Shown: one piece after another, positions 24,938 through 36,392 of the stretch
Layout of the letters: each line of letters starts with the position of its first letter
How positions within the stretch are numbered: position 1 is the stretch's first letter
Source of the DNA: Sorghum bicolor
Taxonomy: Eukaryota > Streptophyta > Magnoliopsida > Poales > Poaceae
Length of the DNA stretch: 64,000 nt
Direction of reading: 5' to 3'
Assembly (NCBI RefSeq): GCF_000003195.3
Contig: NC_012878.2
Span: forward strand, 10,466,386-10,530,385
Notes under the pieces: model-generated
Seen by the model: the letters and a program-made list of their open reading frames with translations, nothing else
Told to the model about the DNA's origin: nothing
Database searches by the model: none
Translations under genes and position numbers: made by a program

Positions 24938-24949
24938 TGGTATCAGAGC
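24938..24949 (+). other. Element D primer-binding site (initiator tRNA-Met)
   Basis: TGGTATCAGAGC lies two bases after the 5' LTR end. It is the standard complement of the 3' end of plant initiator tRNA-Met and fixes the LTR boundary. Confidence 0.95.
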
Positions 24950-25312
24950 ATTCGTTGCTAAGATGGTTGCTGTATCCTTTGAAAAACTTCAAAACTCATT
25001 TGGATCCAATACTATAAACTTGCCTACTTTGAGTCCAAGTGCTGTAGTCCTAACTTACCCCTATCTGTAGGCTTCCTTAGAATTTTTGAAGTGGTATGGA
25101 GGAGCAACATAAAGTCTTGCCCTATGTTGTAAAGGTTTTTAAGTAATATTGTTACGATTTGCTAGTAGGAATCGTAAGTTCATGCATGCATCATGATATA
25201 TTACTTGGTTAAAATTTCCTTCCTCCTTGTTTGGGTTGGGTTGTATAGAATCAATCCCATTCTTGCTAACCTTTAAGGTCTCCTTTACTAATCTAAACTT
25301 ACCCTCTACAGG

Positions 25313-26017
25313 ATGCCTCGTTGGAAGCAGACCCCGCGCAAGAAGACAGGTCCAAAAGGGGTCCCTAGACATCAGTTGGCCCCGCGAAGCGAACAAGCAA
25401 GCAGTAGCCGTTCACCGCCTCAGCAGGAGGAGGGCAAGTTGTCCGCCGAGCTGACCGAAGTGATGAGAGAAAGGATGTACAACGTCATGGAGATCGGCGA
25501 ACTTAAAGCTCAACTAACCAAAGAAAAACAAGCCACAGAGAACTGTGAGGCCATGCTGTCCCGTATGGTGGAGGAGAGGAATGCTGCTATTGCCCAAGAA
25601 GAGGAATCCAGGAGTGCACACAGGCACGAGCTGACTAGGATGAAGGCAAAGCTGGACAAGACCAAGTACCTTAAAGATCTGTATGTGAAGATGGCGGCCA
25701 CTGTCACCGCGCAGAGGGATGTCGCGTGGCAGCGGGAGGACCAGCTCCAGTTGGAGAGGCTGGAGCTGGCACACCATTTAGACACCGTCAACGATCTGGT
25801 AATGCAATACCGTGATATTGCATTTGATCTATATCATCAGCTCCACCCACCTCCAGGCGAAGGAGAGATGGACACGGATGGAGAGTTGGCGGACGATGGG
25901 GAACCTGACCAAGACCTCAGTGGCGGGGAGGAATCTGACTCCGGTAATGACAACCCGGGGGGTGATCATGATGATGGCAATGACGACCCAGGTTACAGCT
26001 CTGGCCACACCGACTAG
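25313..26017 (+). CDS. Pre-gag coiled-coil protein of element D, 234 aa
   Basis: An intact frame lies between the primer site and gag. Residues 1-45 are basic (PRWKQTPRKKTGPKG). About 45-180 are charged and helical with Leu/Met/Ala heptads, likely a coiled coil. The last 45 residues are strongly acidic (DGELADDGEPDQDLSGG). The start at 25313 is directly behind CTCTACAG, a good splice acceptor, so it may be made from a spliced RNA. It is not gag and has no catalytic motif I recognise. C has a frame in the same place. Extra frames in plant Gypsy elements are known, but the function is not. It is separate from gag, which starts 214 bp later. Confidence 0.7.
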   Translation: MPRWKQTPRKKTGPKGVPRHQLAPRSEQASSSRSPPQQEEGKLSAELTEVMRERMYNVMEIGELKAQLTKEKQATENCEAMLSRMVEERNAAIAQEEESRSAHRHELTRMKAKLDKTKYLKDLYVKMAATVTAQRDVAWQREDQLQLERLELAHHLDTVNDLVMQYRDIAFDLYHQLHPPPGEGEMDTDGELADDGEPDQDLSGGEESDSGNDNPGGDHDDGNDDPGYSSGHTD

Positions 26018-26230
26018 TTCGGTGAAGCCGCGAACAGCATCGTTGTAGGATTCCTAGTTGACCGTAGTGGGGTCGGGTTTGTAATCTAGAGCTTCCTTTC
26101 AGTTTAAGAAGTAGTACTCGTTTGTTTCCAGTATGTTGAACTGATGTGTAATAAATAAATGGAAGTATGTAAGATATGTTCTAAGTTATGAATTTCGTGT
26201 GGTAACAAGTAAATATAACTCTTGTAGCAG

Positions 26231-27433
26231 ATGCCGATGCGTACGCGAGGATATGATGGAGCCGGGACATCTCAGGGAGGGGATGATATCCCCAACCCTC
26301 CACCTACCCCACCTTCTTTGGCTGATGCCATTGCTGTTCTCTTGAGTGCCACTACCGACAACGCTCGCTTGTTGCGCGAGCTTGCACAACGTCAACCACA
26401 CCCCACCCCAAACTTCAGGGCACTGCACAATGGGGACGGAGAAGCTCGGTACGTGGACTTTACCGAGACAAGACCCCCGGTATTCACCAAGGCTGATGAG
26501 CCTCTAGAAGCTGATGATTGGCTCCGAACCATGGAGCACAAGTTCAGTTTGATTCAGTGTTCAGAAACTCAGAAGCCCCTGTTCGCAGCTCAGCAGCTTC
26601 GAGGAGCTGCGGGTGCCTGGTGGGAGAATTTTCTAGCCATCCAAGCTCCAGGGCACCAGGTCACCTGGACAGAGTTTAAGGACGCGTTCCGCGCCCATTA
26701 CATCCCTGAAGGGCTCATGGCCATGAAGGCCAAAGAGTTTCTCGCCTTGCAGCAAGGCGATAAAAATGTCATGGAATACGTGGCAAAATTTAATCACCTC
26801 TCTCAGTACGCCACGGACCATGTGAACACGGACAGAAAGAAGAAAGCTTGTTTCATGCGTGGTCTAAATACTAAACTTCAGACCATGATGACCACCTGTC
26901 AAAATGTTACCTTCTATGAGGCGGTAAATATTGCCATCGCCTCAGAAGAAAAGAATAGAAAGCACAAAGAAGCCAAGAAGAAGGCTGCTTCTTCCTCCTT
27001 CTCTGGTCGCGGTCAAAAGCGCCAGAGAATCATTTATCATCCGCAGGGCTACGGATGCTTTCCAGCGCCGTTACCTTATCGTGGTCCTTTTTCCCCACCA
27101 CAATATAGACCAGGGCAGCAGGTATAGCCTCGACCTACTGCCATCGCTACTACACCACGCCAGCCGAACGCCCCAGGTGTTCGCCCCACTGCTCCGCCCA
27201 ACCACAATTACCCATGTTTCAATTGTGGTAAGCCTGGGCATTTTTCCAAGGAGTGCCCCTACCCCCGCCAAACCAACCCCACCTTCCAAAGGCCACCTAT
27301 GGGCCAACCCCAGCAGAGCCAATTCAGGACTGGGGTTCAGAAAGGACAAAATATGCAAAAGGGAAAACCAGCGAAGAAAGTGGGACAAGTTTTCCATAGG
27401 AGGTGGAGACAATCCCGGAGGGTGAAACAGTAA
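26231..27433 (+). pseudogene. Element D gag with zinc knuckle, one internal stop
   Basis: The gag polyprotein packages element RNA into virus-like particles in the cytoplasm. The frame starts at ATG 26231, immediately after GTAGCAG. The Retrotrans_gag capsid core lies at about residues 90-210 (LRGAAGAWWENF, FRAHYIPEGLMAMKAKEFL). A basic stretch follows, and a CCHC zinc knuckle (CFNCGKPGHFSKEC) near 27210-27252. A TAG at 27125-27127 interrupts the frame between core and zinc knuckle; the frame is open again afterwards to 27433. The pol frame begins at 27403 in another frame. Either a frameshift mutation or programmed frameshifting could connect them; the frame change lies near 27390-27405. Confidence 0.85.
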
Positions 27434-30400
27434 TGATGGGTACGTTTCCTGTCGCGAAACATCCTGCTTTAATGCTTTTCGATTCTGGTGCATCTCATAC
27501 ATTCATCAATCGCACCTTTGTGTTAAAGCATGGCATACCCATTGGGGAAACACAAGATCACTTTTATATTCAGTCGCCAGGAGGACGGCTGAGTTCTAAA
27601 GAGATGGTTCACCAGATACCTATTGAATTTGGTGGGCATAGTTTTCCCACTAGCATGATTGTTCTTAAAGACCAGGAGATTGATGTTATACTAGGCATGA
27701 ACTGGATGGCACAACGAGGGGTTGTGCTAGACACTTTGCATCGAACCATTAAAATACCATTGCCCAATGAGAATTCTTATCTGCTAATTCAATTAGTTAC
27801 TCCTAAGCGGGCAATTGGGCAAGTTCATGCCACTAATGTGTCTGCAGTTCAAGATATCCCGGTAGTTCGGGATTTTCCAGATGTATTCCCTGAAGACCTA
27901 CCAGGTCTACCACCGGACTGGGATGTCCAGTTCAGTATAGAATTGAAACCGGGGACAGCCCCAATATCTCGAAGGGCCTACAGAATGGCACCGAAAGAGC
28001 TGGCCGAATTAAAAACCCAACTACAAGAGCTGTTGCAGAAAGGTTTTATTCAGCCCAGTTCTTCTCCATCGGGTTGCCCAGCCTTGTTTGTGAAAAAGAA
28101 AGATCAAACATTAAGGCTGTGTGTCGATTATCGTCTCCTGAATGAGGTGACGATTAAGAACAAGTACCCATTGCCCCGTATTGACTTACTGTTTGACCAG
28201 TTAGCCGGGGCCAAAGTGTTCTCAAAAATTGATTTGAGATCAGGGTACCACCAAATTAAAATTAGGCCGGAAGATATACCTAAAACAGCTTTTACAACCC
28301 GTTACGGGCTGTATGAATACTTGGTAATGTCTTTTGGGTTGACCAATGCACCGGCCCATTTCATGTACTTGATGAACTCTGTCTTCATGCCAGAACTAGA
28401 CAAATTTGTGGTCGTCTTTATTGATGACATCTTGATCTATTCCAAGACTAAGAAAGAACATGCTGAACATCTGAGAATTGTACTGACCCGCCTCAGGGAG
28501 CATCAGTTATATGCCAAGTTCAGCAAATGTGAATTCTGGCTGGACAAAGTTCATTTCCTGGGTCATGTGTTATCAGCGGAGGGAGTCGCTATAGACCCAG
28601 GTAAAGTAGAAGATGTGTTGAATTGGAAGCCTCCAACTACGGTACATGAGGTCCGTAGTTTTCTGGGTATGGCGGGATATTACCGTCGTTTTATCCCGGA
28701 CTTTTCAAGAGTCGCCAAACCAATCACAACCTTGCTCAAGAATCAAACAAAATTTGTTTGGTCACCCCAATGTGAGCAAGCCTTCCAGACTCTAAAAAGA
28801 TTATTGAAAACTGCACCTGTCTTAGCCCAGCCAGATATTGAAAAGCCCTTTGATGTGTATTGTGACGCATCAGAGATAGGGATAGGCTGTGTGCTAATGC
28901 AGGAGGGTCGCGTAATTGCATATGCTTCCAGACAGCTTAAACCACATGAAGAGAATTACCCGACCCATGATCTTGAACTAGCCGCCGTAGTACATGCATT
29001 AAAGATCTGGCGCCATTATCTGTTGGGAAATACTTGCCATCTATACACGGATCACAAAAGCTTGAAGTACATCTTTACTCAAGCTGAACTTAACATGCGC
29101 CAGCGAAGGTGGCTAGAATTAATCAAAGATTACGACCTTGAGGTGCATTATCATCCTGGCAAGGCGAATGTAGTAGCTGATGCCCTCAGTCGTAAGGCTC
29201 ACTGTAATTGCTTAACAGTGACGCCTAGAGATATAACTTTGTGCCAAGAGCTAGAGAACTTGGGGATAGAAATGATTTCCCAAGGAAGCCTTGCCAATCT
29301 AACGGTTGATTTCAATCTCGAAGCTCAAATTATAGAGGCACAAAGGGAAGACAAGGGTATGAAATATCTTAAAGAGAAAATTTCTAATAGAGCACCCACA
29401 GACTTTAAGGTGGATGATGCAGGAGTAATCTGGTTCAAGAACCGATTAGTGGTTCCAAAGGTACCTGAGCTACGTCAGCAAATCCTAGATGAAGCTCATA
29501 CCACGAGGTATTCTATTCATCCGGGAAGCAATAAGATGTATCAGGACCTAAAGCAAAGGTTTTGGTGGACAAAAATGAAGATAGAAATAGCCCGCTATGT
29601 GGCCCAATGCGACACCTGTCGAAAGGTCAAAGCTATTCATCTCAAAACCGCTAGAGAGTTGCAACCTTTGCCTATTCCAGCATGGAAATGGGATGACATA
29701 AGTATGGATTTCATAGTAGGATTGCCAAAGACAGCTAAAGGCTTTGATTCCATTTGGGTCATAGTGGATCGTCTCACCAAAACAGCACACTTCTTACCTG
29801 TAAAGACATCGTATCATACTTCCACCTATGCTCAGATCTATTTTGATCGTATACTAAGTCTGCATGGGGTGCCAAAGACAATAGTGTCAGATAGAGGCAC
29901 ACAATTTGTCTCCCAGTTCTAGAAATGCTTACATAAATCCTTGGGCACCAAACTTTTATACAGCACAGCCTACCACCCTCAAACAGGTGGGCAAACTGAA
30001 AGGGTGAATCAAACCCTAGAAGATCTATTAAGATCTTGTGCCCTGAATTTTCCAGATAAGTGGGATGACTGCTTGCCTCTAGCAGAATTTTCTTACAACA
30101 ATAGCTACCAAGAGAGTATCAAGATGGCTCCCTTTGAGGCACTATATGGCCGTCGATGTCGAACTCCATTACACTGGTCGGAGCTCGGAGAAAGATGGTT
30201 CTTCGGGGTTGACTTAGTGAAAGAGACTGAGAACAGAGTTAGACAAATCCAAAATAACATAAGAGTTGCTCAGTCCCGACAGAAAAGCTATGCCGATAAA
30301 AGACGTCGACCATTAAGGTTCGCCAAAGGTGATCATGTATATTTGAAAGTGTCCCCAATGAAAGGAGTAAATCGTTTTGGTGTTAAAGGCAAGTTAGTGC

Positions 30401-30762
30401 CCCGTTACATTGGTCCATTTCCAATCATTGACCGATGTGGACAGGTAGCTCACCGCCTTAAACTGCCCGAACGATTATCCGGGATACACAATGTATTTCA
30501 TGTGTCTCAATTGAAAAAGTGTCTTCGAGTACCGGACCAAATCCAAGATATTGAAGATGTGGAACTTGAACCGGATTTAACTTATTCGGAGTATCCTATC
30601 CGAGTATTGGACCAAAGAGATAGAGTTACTCGAAGAACAACTACCAAGTGGTATAAGATACAGTGGAGCCAACACTCTGAAGAGGAAGCCACCTGGGAAT
30701 CTGAAGATTATCTGCTGGAGAATTTTCCTGAGTTTCACGCTTCTCTTCAAGACAACATCTGA
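27403..30762 (+). pseudogene. Element D pol: protease, RT, RNase H, integrase, chromodomain
   Basis: This is one long frame with a single stop, TAG at 29920-29922. In order: aspartic protease ([13 protein letters not shown]); reverse transcriptase with FIDD in [12 protein letters not shown]; RNase H ([13 protein letters not shown], then [11 protein letters not shown]); integrase with an HHCC zinc finger (residues ~700-745) and a DDE core ([20 protein letters not shown], then the Glu of the TERVNQ block after the stop). A chromodomain closes the protein (KWYKIQWSQHSEEEATWE), which in this clade directs insertion to heterochromatin. The stop separates the second Asp from the catalytic Glu of integrase, so this copy should not insert itself. 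All other catalytic residues look intact. Confidence 0.93.
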
Positions 30763-30954
30763 TAAATAGGGAGTGTACTCTAGTGAAGGAAAAGAGTAAC
30801 CAAAGCCATGTACTTTGTGTACATATATGTTTATATTTGAGTAATCTTCCCCAACCTCTTGCTTTATGAGAAAGTTGAAGATGAAAGAATTTTGACAAAT
30901 TTCCTTTTCCATTACTTACCCTAAGGCTTTAAATCTCGGGGACGAGATTTCTTT

Positions 30955-30966
30955 AAGGGGGAAGGG
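30955..30966 (+). other. Element D polypurine tract
   Basis: AAGGGGGAAGGG lies one base before the 3' LTR start at 30968, the normal place for the plus-strand primer. Confidence 0.88.
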
Positions 30967-30967
30967 C

Positions 30968-33900
30968 TGTAACATCCCTGATGTTACGGTTACTAAAATT
31001 CGGATCATGGCATCATCAGCATTGCACAACATAGTTGTTAAGCACACCTTGATGCATCAACTTAAAATGAGTTTAATTTGGTTGAATGTGCTTAGGGAAT
31101 TAAAGTGTGTTTATCTTGTTTATTGATGCTTGAGTTGGTTGCTAAAACCCTAGGGTGAAAGGTTTCCGAAAGGCTTAGGGGGGAAAACCCTAATTTTTGA
31201 ACCCTAGAATTGCCCCCTTTTGCACAATTCAAAAACTAAGCAAAAATTTGAGGTTGAGTTCAAAAGCAAAGTTGTAGATCTTGTCAAGATGTACAACTTT
31301 GGTGTTTTGAGTGTTTGAAGTTTCAATATAAAATTCAAAGTATTTTTAAAAATACAGATTTCCAGAAAGTGTCCCCTTTTCTAATTTGAATCTCCAATTC
31401 AAAATCTGTTTGGAATTTTGAAAAGTGACTAACATAAAAGTTGTAGAGCTCAAAAAGTTGAACAACTTTAATGTTGGGAGTTTTTCAAGTTGTTTAGGAA
31501 AAACAAAAGTAATTTTGGAAACTCTGATCTGCCCCAATTAAAAAATTTGGATTTCCCCAAATTGGATTTTGAATTTCAAACTGTTTGGTCAAAAATCACC
31601 ATGTTCCACTCAAAATTGGCTTTGGTCACCAAAACATGTTTTGTAGCTCACAAAATTTTGCACAACTTTTGTTTTGGTGGCACTTTGACTTTAGTTCAAA
31701 TTTTGGCCAAATTTTACAAAAGGCAGAGAAGGGGGGGATAAGGGTCGGCTACAGTGATCCGATATGGATAACGGCGCCCCTGTCCAGCGCGGCCGCCGCG
31801 CGCGCAGCACCGCGTATGCACGTGCAGGCACGCAGCTGCTTGCTTGCCTGCATCGCCAGGCAACGTGGACGCCCCGGGCTCGCTTCCTCCTCCCTTTGAG
31901 CACCAGCGTGGACGACGCCGCTCGATTTCGTTGTCCACGGCCGAAGAAACCCGACGCCTCCCTCTCTCAAATTCACCGTACTCGGTCCCCCTCGAGCCAA
32001 ATTAAGCAGTCCACTACATTCGCCACCTCCTTGCGAATCCAGTGCACCCTCGAGCTCACTCCCTAACCCCCTCAAACGCCAGAGCTTCTCCCTCTTCTCC
32101 ATCTCCGGCCGGCATCGCCGCCGTGGAACCCTTCACGTGGACACGCTGCTCCAGTCGGTACCACGCCTTGCCAGCGGTCGTTTCAAGCTCTTCTCGTTTC
32201 CACGATGCTCATGCGCTCGCTCTTTCTCCCTGGACGTGAACAGGACCACCGGAACGACCTCGCCGGAGCCGGAGCACCCGCCCGACCGCACGGCCACCGT
32301 CGCCAAGCCCTTCTACTGCTTCTCCCGCCGTGGTGATGTGAGCACCATGATCCCCACTTCTTCCTGAACGTCCCGGACCTGCTGGTTCACGCTCTACCGA
32401 GCCCTCGTGCCCGGTCTTCGGGCGACCGATGCGGTCGTCCGCCATTTGTGCGGGTGAGGTAGAAAGAGAGCGGTAGAGCGTCCGCGAGTAGTAGCTATGG
32501 AGTCGCAAGGTTGACGCGGAGCTGATGCGCACCCTGGCGCGGGCTCAACCCTCGCCAGCGGTGGCCGGGGCCATGGCAGTGCCGCCGCGCGTGAGGAAGG
32601 AGGCGCTGACGGGTGGGGCATCCCCGTCAGTGACCCGCAGAAGGAGGAAGGGGGGGTCTGACGAGCGGGACCCGCCCGTCAGTGACCCACAGAGAGAGGA
32701 GGGGGCGCGCGCGCAGCGCCCGCATGGGCCGGCCTGCGGGCCTTTTGGCTGGGCCTCGCCCAGTTCCAGTTTGTTTTTCTTTTTTTTCCTTTTGTTTAAA
32801 AATGCTTAATGTTTGAATTTGAATAGAAAATCTTGTGCTGATTCAAAAATCATGAAAATTTTTGTATGGGTTCCATAAAATGAGTAGAACACAAGAAAAA
32901 TAATAGGTTCTCTTTTCTGATGGTTTACATGTGTATAAAAATTGCCTCTTTTATTTAATGAATAAAACTTCTCTGAATTTTAATAATTTATTTGCATATC
33001 CAAAAATCACCAAAATTTGTGGGGAGTCTCTGAATATTATTCCCTGGCTCCACAAAATTTGATGGCATTTGGATAATGTTTGAATAAAATATTAATAAAC
33101 CCTTACTTAGTAATTAAATAATATTTCTAGAATAATTAGATAATAATTAGTTAAATCCTCATGATTAGAGTCGAGTGATTTTTGGATTATGTGATGACCT
33201 GAGGTCATTAACCCTAATGACCTTTGGCATTTAATATTGTTTTGCCTTAATGCTTAATTTTTGTCATTAATATTTAATTAAGAATTAATTAAGGTAAAAA
33301 GGATTAATAATTAGTTAATTAAGGATAATTAGAAATTAAGAGGAATCTTAATTTACAGATGCAACCTCTTGGGTAAAAACACTAAAATGTTAAACAACTT
33401 TATTTATTGTTTAGTCTATGTTGCACCGAGAAGGCAAGTTGTACTCGACTTGGTCCTTCTTGCATATGTGTCATACACATATCATGAGCATTCATCATTT
33501 TGCGTATAGTGCACGTGACCGAAGGAGCGACCGTTGAGCCGAACCCCGAGGTCGGTGCTCCGTTCGAGGAAGTAGGATCCGAGACTTGGGAAGTCTCCGA
33601 GGGTCCCTCTCTACCCTGCAACCAAGGCAAGCCCCGGATGCATTAACCCCTCCTTGAATATTTTAAATCTTTTATCACTTATGAATTGAAAATGCTGCAT
33701 TAGGTAGTTGAGAATTGGGTTAACCTACTTGCTGCATTTACTGCCTTGATATCTGTTATCCTATCCTTGATACCTATTTTATTTTAAAATTGCGTAGCGA
33801 TGCTTAGCCCTGCTACTAGATAGGTTTTCAAACAAGAAAGTTTGAAGGGTTGTTGTGGAATACTATTATGGTCAATGATGTTTCAACTTGAGACCGGTCG

Positions 33901-35148
33901 GTGGACTTGCTTTAAGAATGGAGTCTTAAAGTAGTGTCTCCAACTGTGTCGGTTAAGGACCGGTCCGTTGATGGCCCGCTGGGTTGAGATTTAAAGTAGT
34001 GTGTACCCACCTTACGGATCTGAGATGACCGGGAAACATCTAGGTCGGCTGTAGGATGGTGGAGTACTATGCTCTCGGGTGCCGCGAACCTTGTCAAATT
34101 TGGGGAGAGCCGGATTTGGGTTGACATATGCAAGATTTGGTTCTACATATGTCGGGTGGTTAGGAACTCCAGCTGGATTGCTAAGCGGTTCGAATCGTCG
34201 TTGCTCCCCGATTGGGAGACTCAATCCACTGACCCTCATCGTAGCTAAATATGCAACTAAGTGATAAAATAAGAAAAGGGAAAATGTCTCATGAGGTTCG
34301 GATCCCAATTCCCGGACTTAGAGTGACATGAAGCTATGGCTGTTGGATAGATAATACTTTGGATAAGGACTAGGAGCTCACAGACTTGTCTGTGAGAGGC
34401 AACTAGGTAGACTGTCCTCGAACTCCTCGACCTCTTAAGCAGAGGAATTCGCGGGTAAAAGTTGAAAGTAAGGATGCACTATTAGTAAGCTTTTTAGCAA
34501 AACACTTTGGCTCCTTGCTCAGCCACTCCTTGTTTACCCTAAGCCTGCATTCCTACTTTCTCCTCTTTTTCCACCGGGTAAGTCTTGTTGAGTACTCCCG
34601 TACTCAGGGTTTTACAACCCCTGTTGCAGGTGAAGCTCAGGAGCCGACCTGTTTCGGTCCCTGTTGTGTGACCGTCGTCGAGGTTGACAACGAGGAAGAG
34701 TGAGCGTGACCCATGGGCAGGGTCTGTAAATTTGTACTCTGTGTTCTAAAGTTTAAGTTGCTCCGCTGGACCAGGCTTGTAATAACACTCTACAATTTGG
34801 ACGAACTCCTTTTGTAAATTAAGTTAGGTAATACTTCCGCTGTTTTACTCTGAAACATTACTTTGGTTTTATGTCGTCTGTGATACTGCAATGTCTTCGC
34901 AACGAGTGGTCCTGGTGTTAAGGTGGCCACTTGCTATCCTGTAAGGGCCAGAAGAAGAAATTCTCGTTAATTGAGCATCACCAGTGGTCAGGACGAGCTT
35001 GCTTGATACGCCATAGGTAGCGGTGGAATGAGCGTCTAGCGATGCTCATCGGACTTCTAAAGTGGGAGGATCCCCGACATCACTGTCACAGGTCCTTGGG
35101 ACAATGACGGGTGTCGTTGGGCCCAAACACTTAGGAGGTTCCGCCACA
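30968..35148 (+). repeat. Element D 3' LTR (4.2 kb, internally deleted)
   Basis: It matches the 5' LTR but lacks about 727 bp at 33990, corresponding to 23055-23781. At the junction five bases (TTTAA) match neither side, suggesting end-joining with filler. The first acidic-exon module is lost; the second (hairpin near 34590, acceptor to 34629, exon 34630-34703) remains. The ~97 bp missing from the 5' LTR are present here at 32838-32934. Confidence 0.92.
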
Positions 35149-35153
35149 GCAAC

Positions 35154-36351
35154 ATAACATAGTAGCTCATAATATTCAGTTTCAAAAGTATACATGTCTA
35201 TATATATAGAAGGTGACACACATTATATAATTTAAGTTTATTAGTCGTTTGATGGAAAAATGAGTGTTGACGGGTTTGTAGTGGAAATGATAAAATATGG
35301 TGGTGGCGGAAGGGGGAAGCTAGTACTTGCCTTTGTTGTACTCTCCTTCCGATTCAACGTAGTCTGGGTCCTCGCCTTCCTGGTATTCACTCTCCTCTGC
35401 TTCCCAATCTGGCCGGAGTTGCGCTTCAGGGGATGAACTGAGGCTCGGACTCCACAGCGGCGGCGGCGACACCCAGTTTTGGGCAAAATGTGACGGTGCT
35501 GGAAATGAGATGGGAATAGGGGAGGTGTGGGGAAGACGGCGTGTTCCAACTCAATGCGAAGCTCGTAGTGATGGTCGTGACGGCGGAGACTCACCGGTAG
35601 AGCCCTTTTATAGGCCGGCGAGGTCGGTGGCGGCGGCAAGATCTTTTCAGCTTGCCGGCCGATATTTTCTTCCTCGCGCACATGGTCGAGCTCGAGGTTC
35701 TAGGTGCCGGGCTAGACTCTTCCCTGTCCTCTCGCCTCCGGCGAGGTCGGTGCTAGGTGAGGTCTCGTCAATGGCGTCGGTGGGGTTTGCGTGCCAGCCT
35801 CTCTGATGGTGTTGACGTGCTGTGAAGCACAGGGAAGAAGGAGAGGGGATGATGGAATGGTTCGAGGCTGGTCAGCTGGTTCCTGTGTGCTGGTCCTCCT
35901 TGACATTGGGACAGGGCCACGACAGGGCCGGTGAATCGAGCGTGGATGCGGATTCACGCTGAAGAGGATGAAGCTGACCACAGGGTCCCACTCGTCAGTG
36001 AGAAGTGAGGGAAAGGGGGAGAGCTGCCGCTGCGCCTTGCTGGGCCAGAAGGGAATAGGAAAAAAAAGGCTTGAGTTCATTTTTCTCATTTATAAGAAGG
36101 CCTTTTCCCTTTCCCTTTCTCCGAAAAACCACTAGAGAGAAATTTTACTTTAAATTCAAAAAATAATTTTCAAGGGATAATATGTACCACCATAGGTTCA
36201 TTGAGCAGAACACAACACATGATTTGTTCAACTTGGTGAATTCTATTCGTGTCAAAAAAAATGCTACGCGGTTAATTATTTTTATAGAGAAAATTTAAAA
36301 GTTCAAATTTTTAGTGACTTTTGAAACATGGAAAATTTTTAGGGTGTTACA
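35154..36351 (-). repeat. Element C 3' LTR, proximal part (after D)
   Basis: It matches 43964-45163. Together with 18734-20130 it gives 2595 bp, against 2597 bp for the intact LTR. The internal acidic exon predicted in C's LTR lies here at 35331-35498 on the minus strand. Open frames at 35241-35681 (minus) and 35510-35806 (plus) are shared with the other LTR only because the LTRs are copies. Confidence 0.93.
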
Positions 36352-36371
36352 GACCTACCCCCTTGAAATGG
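36352..36371 (-). other. Element C polypurine tract
   Basis: On the minus strand CCATTTCAAGGGGGTAGGTC abuts the LTR start TGTAACACCC. It confirms the minus orientation of C. Confidence 0.82.
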
Positions 36372-36392
36372 ATCTCGTCCTCGAGATTCGAA

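Larger units (their letters stand above)
20131..35148 (+). mobile_element. Element D: Tekay/Del-like chromovirus (Gypsy), innermost insertion
   Basis: The element begins TGTAACATCCC and ends TTCCGCCACA. Flanks are GTAAC (20126-20130) and GCAAC (35149-35153), one mismatch. The order is a long 5' LTR, tRNA-Met primer site, pre-gag frame, gag, pol with a chromodomain, polypurine tract and 3' LTR, all on the plus strand. The total is 15.0 kb. It landed in the 3' LTR of C, in the predicted LTR intron. The reading frames are the most complete in the window: pol has a single internal stop. The LTRs differ in length (4805 and 4181 bp) because each suffered a different deletion. Confidence 0.93.

Noticed and set aside
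27403..30762. A viral (pararetrovirus) origin for the RT-bearing regions
   Set aside because: Each RT sits between LTRs with primer sites, polypurine tracts and target duplications, with integrase and, in C and D, chromodomains. These are Gypsy retrotransposons.
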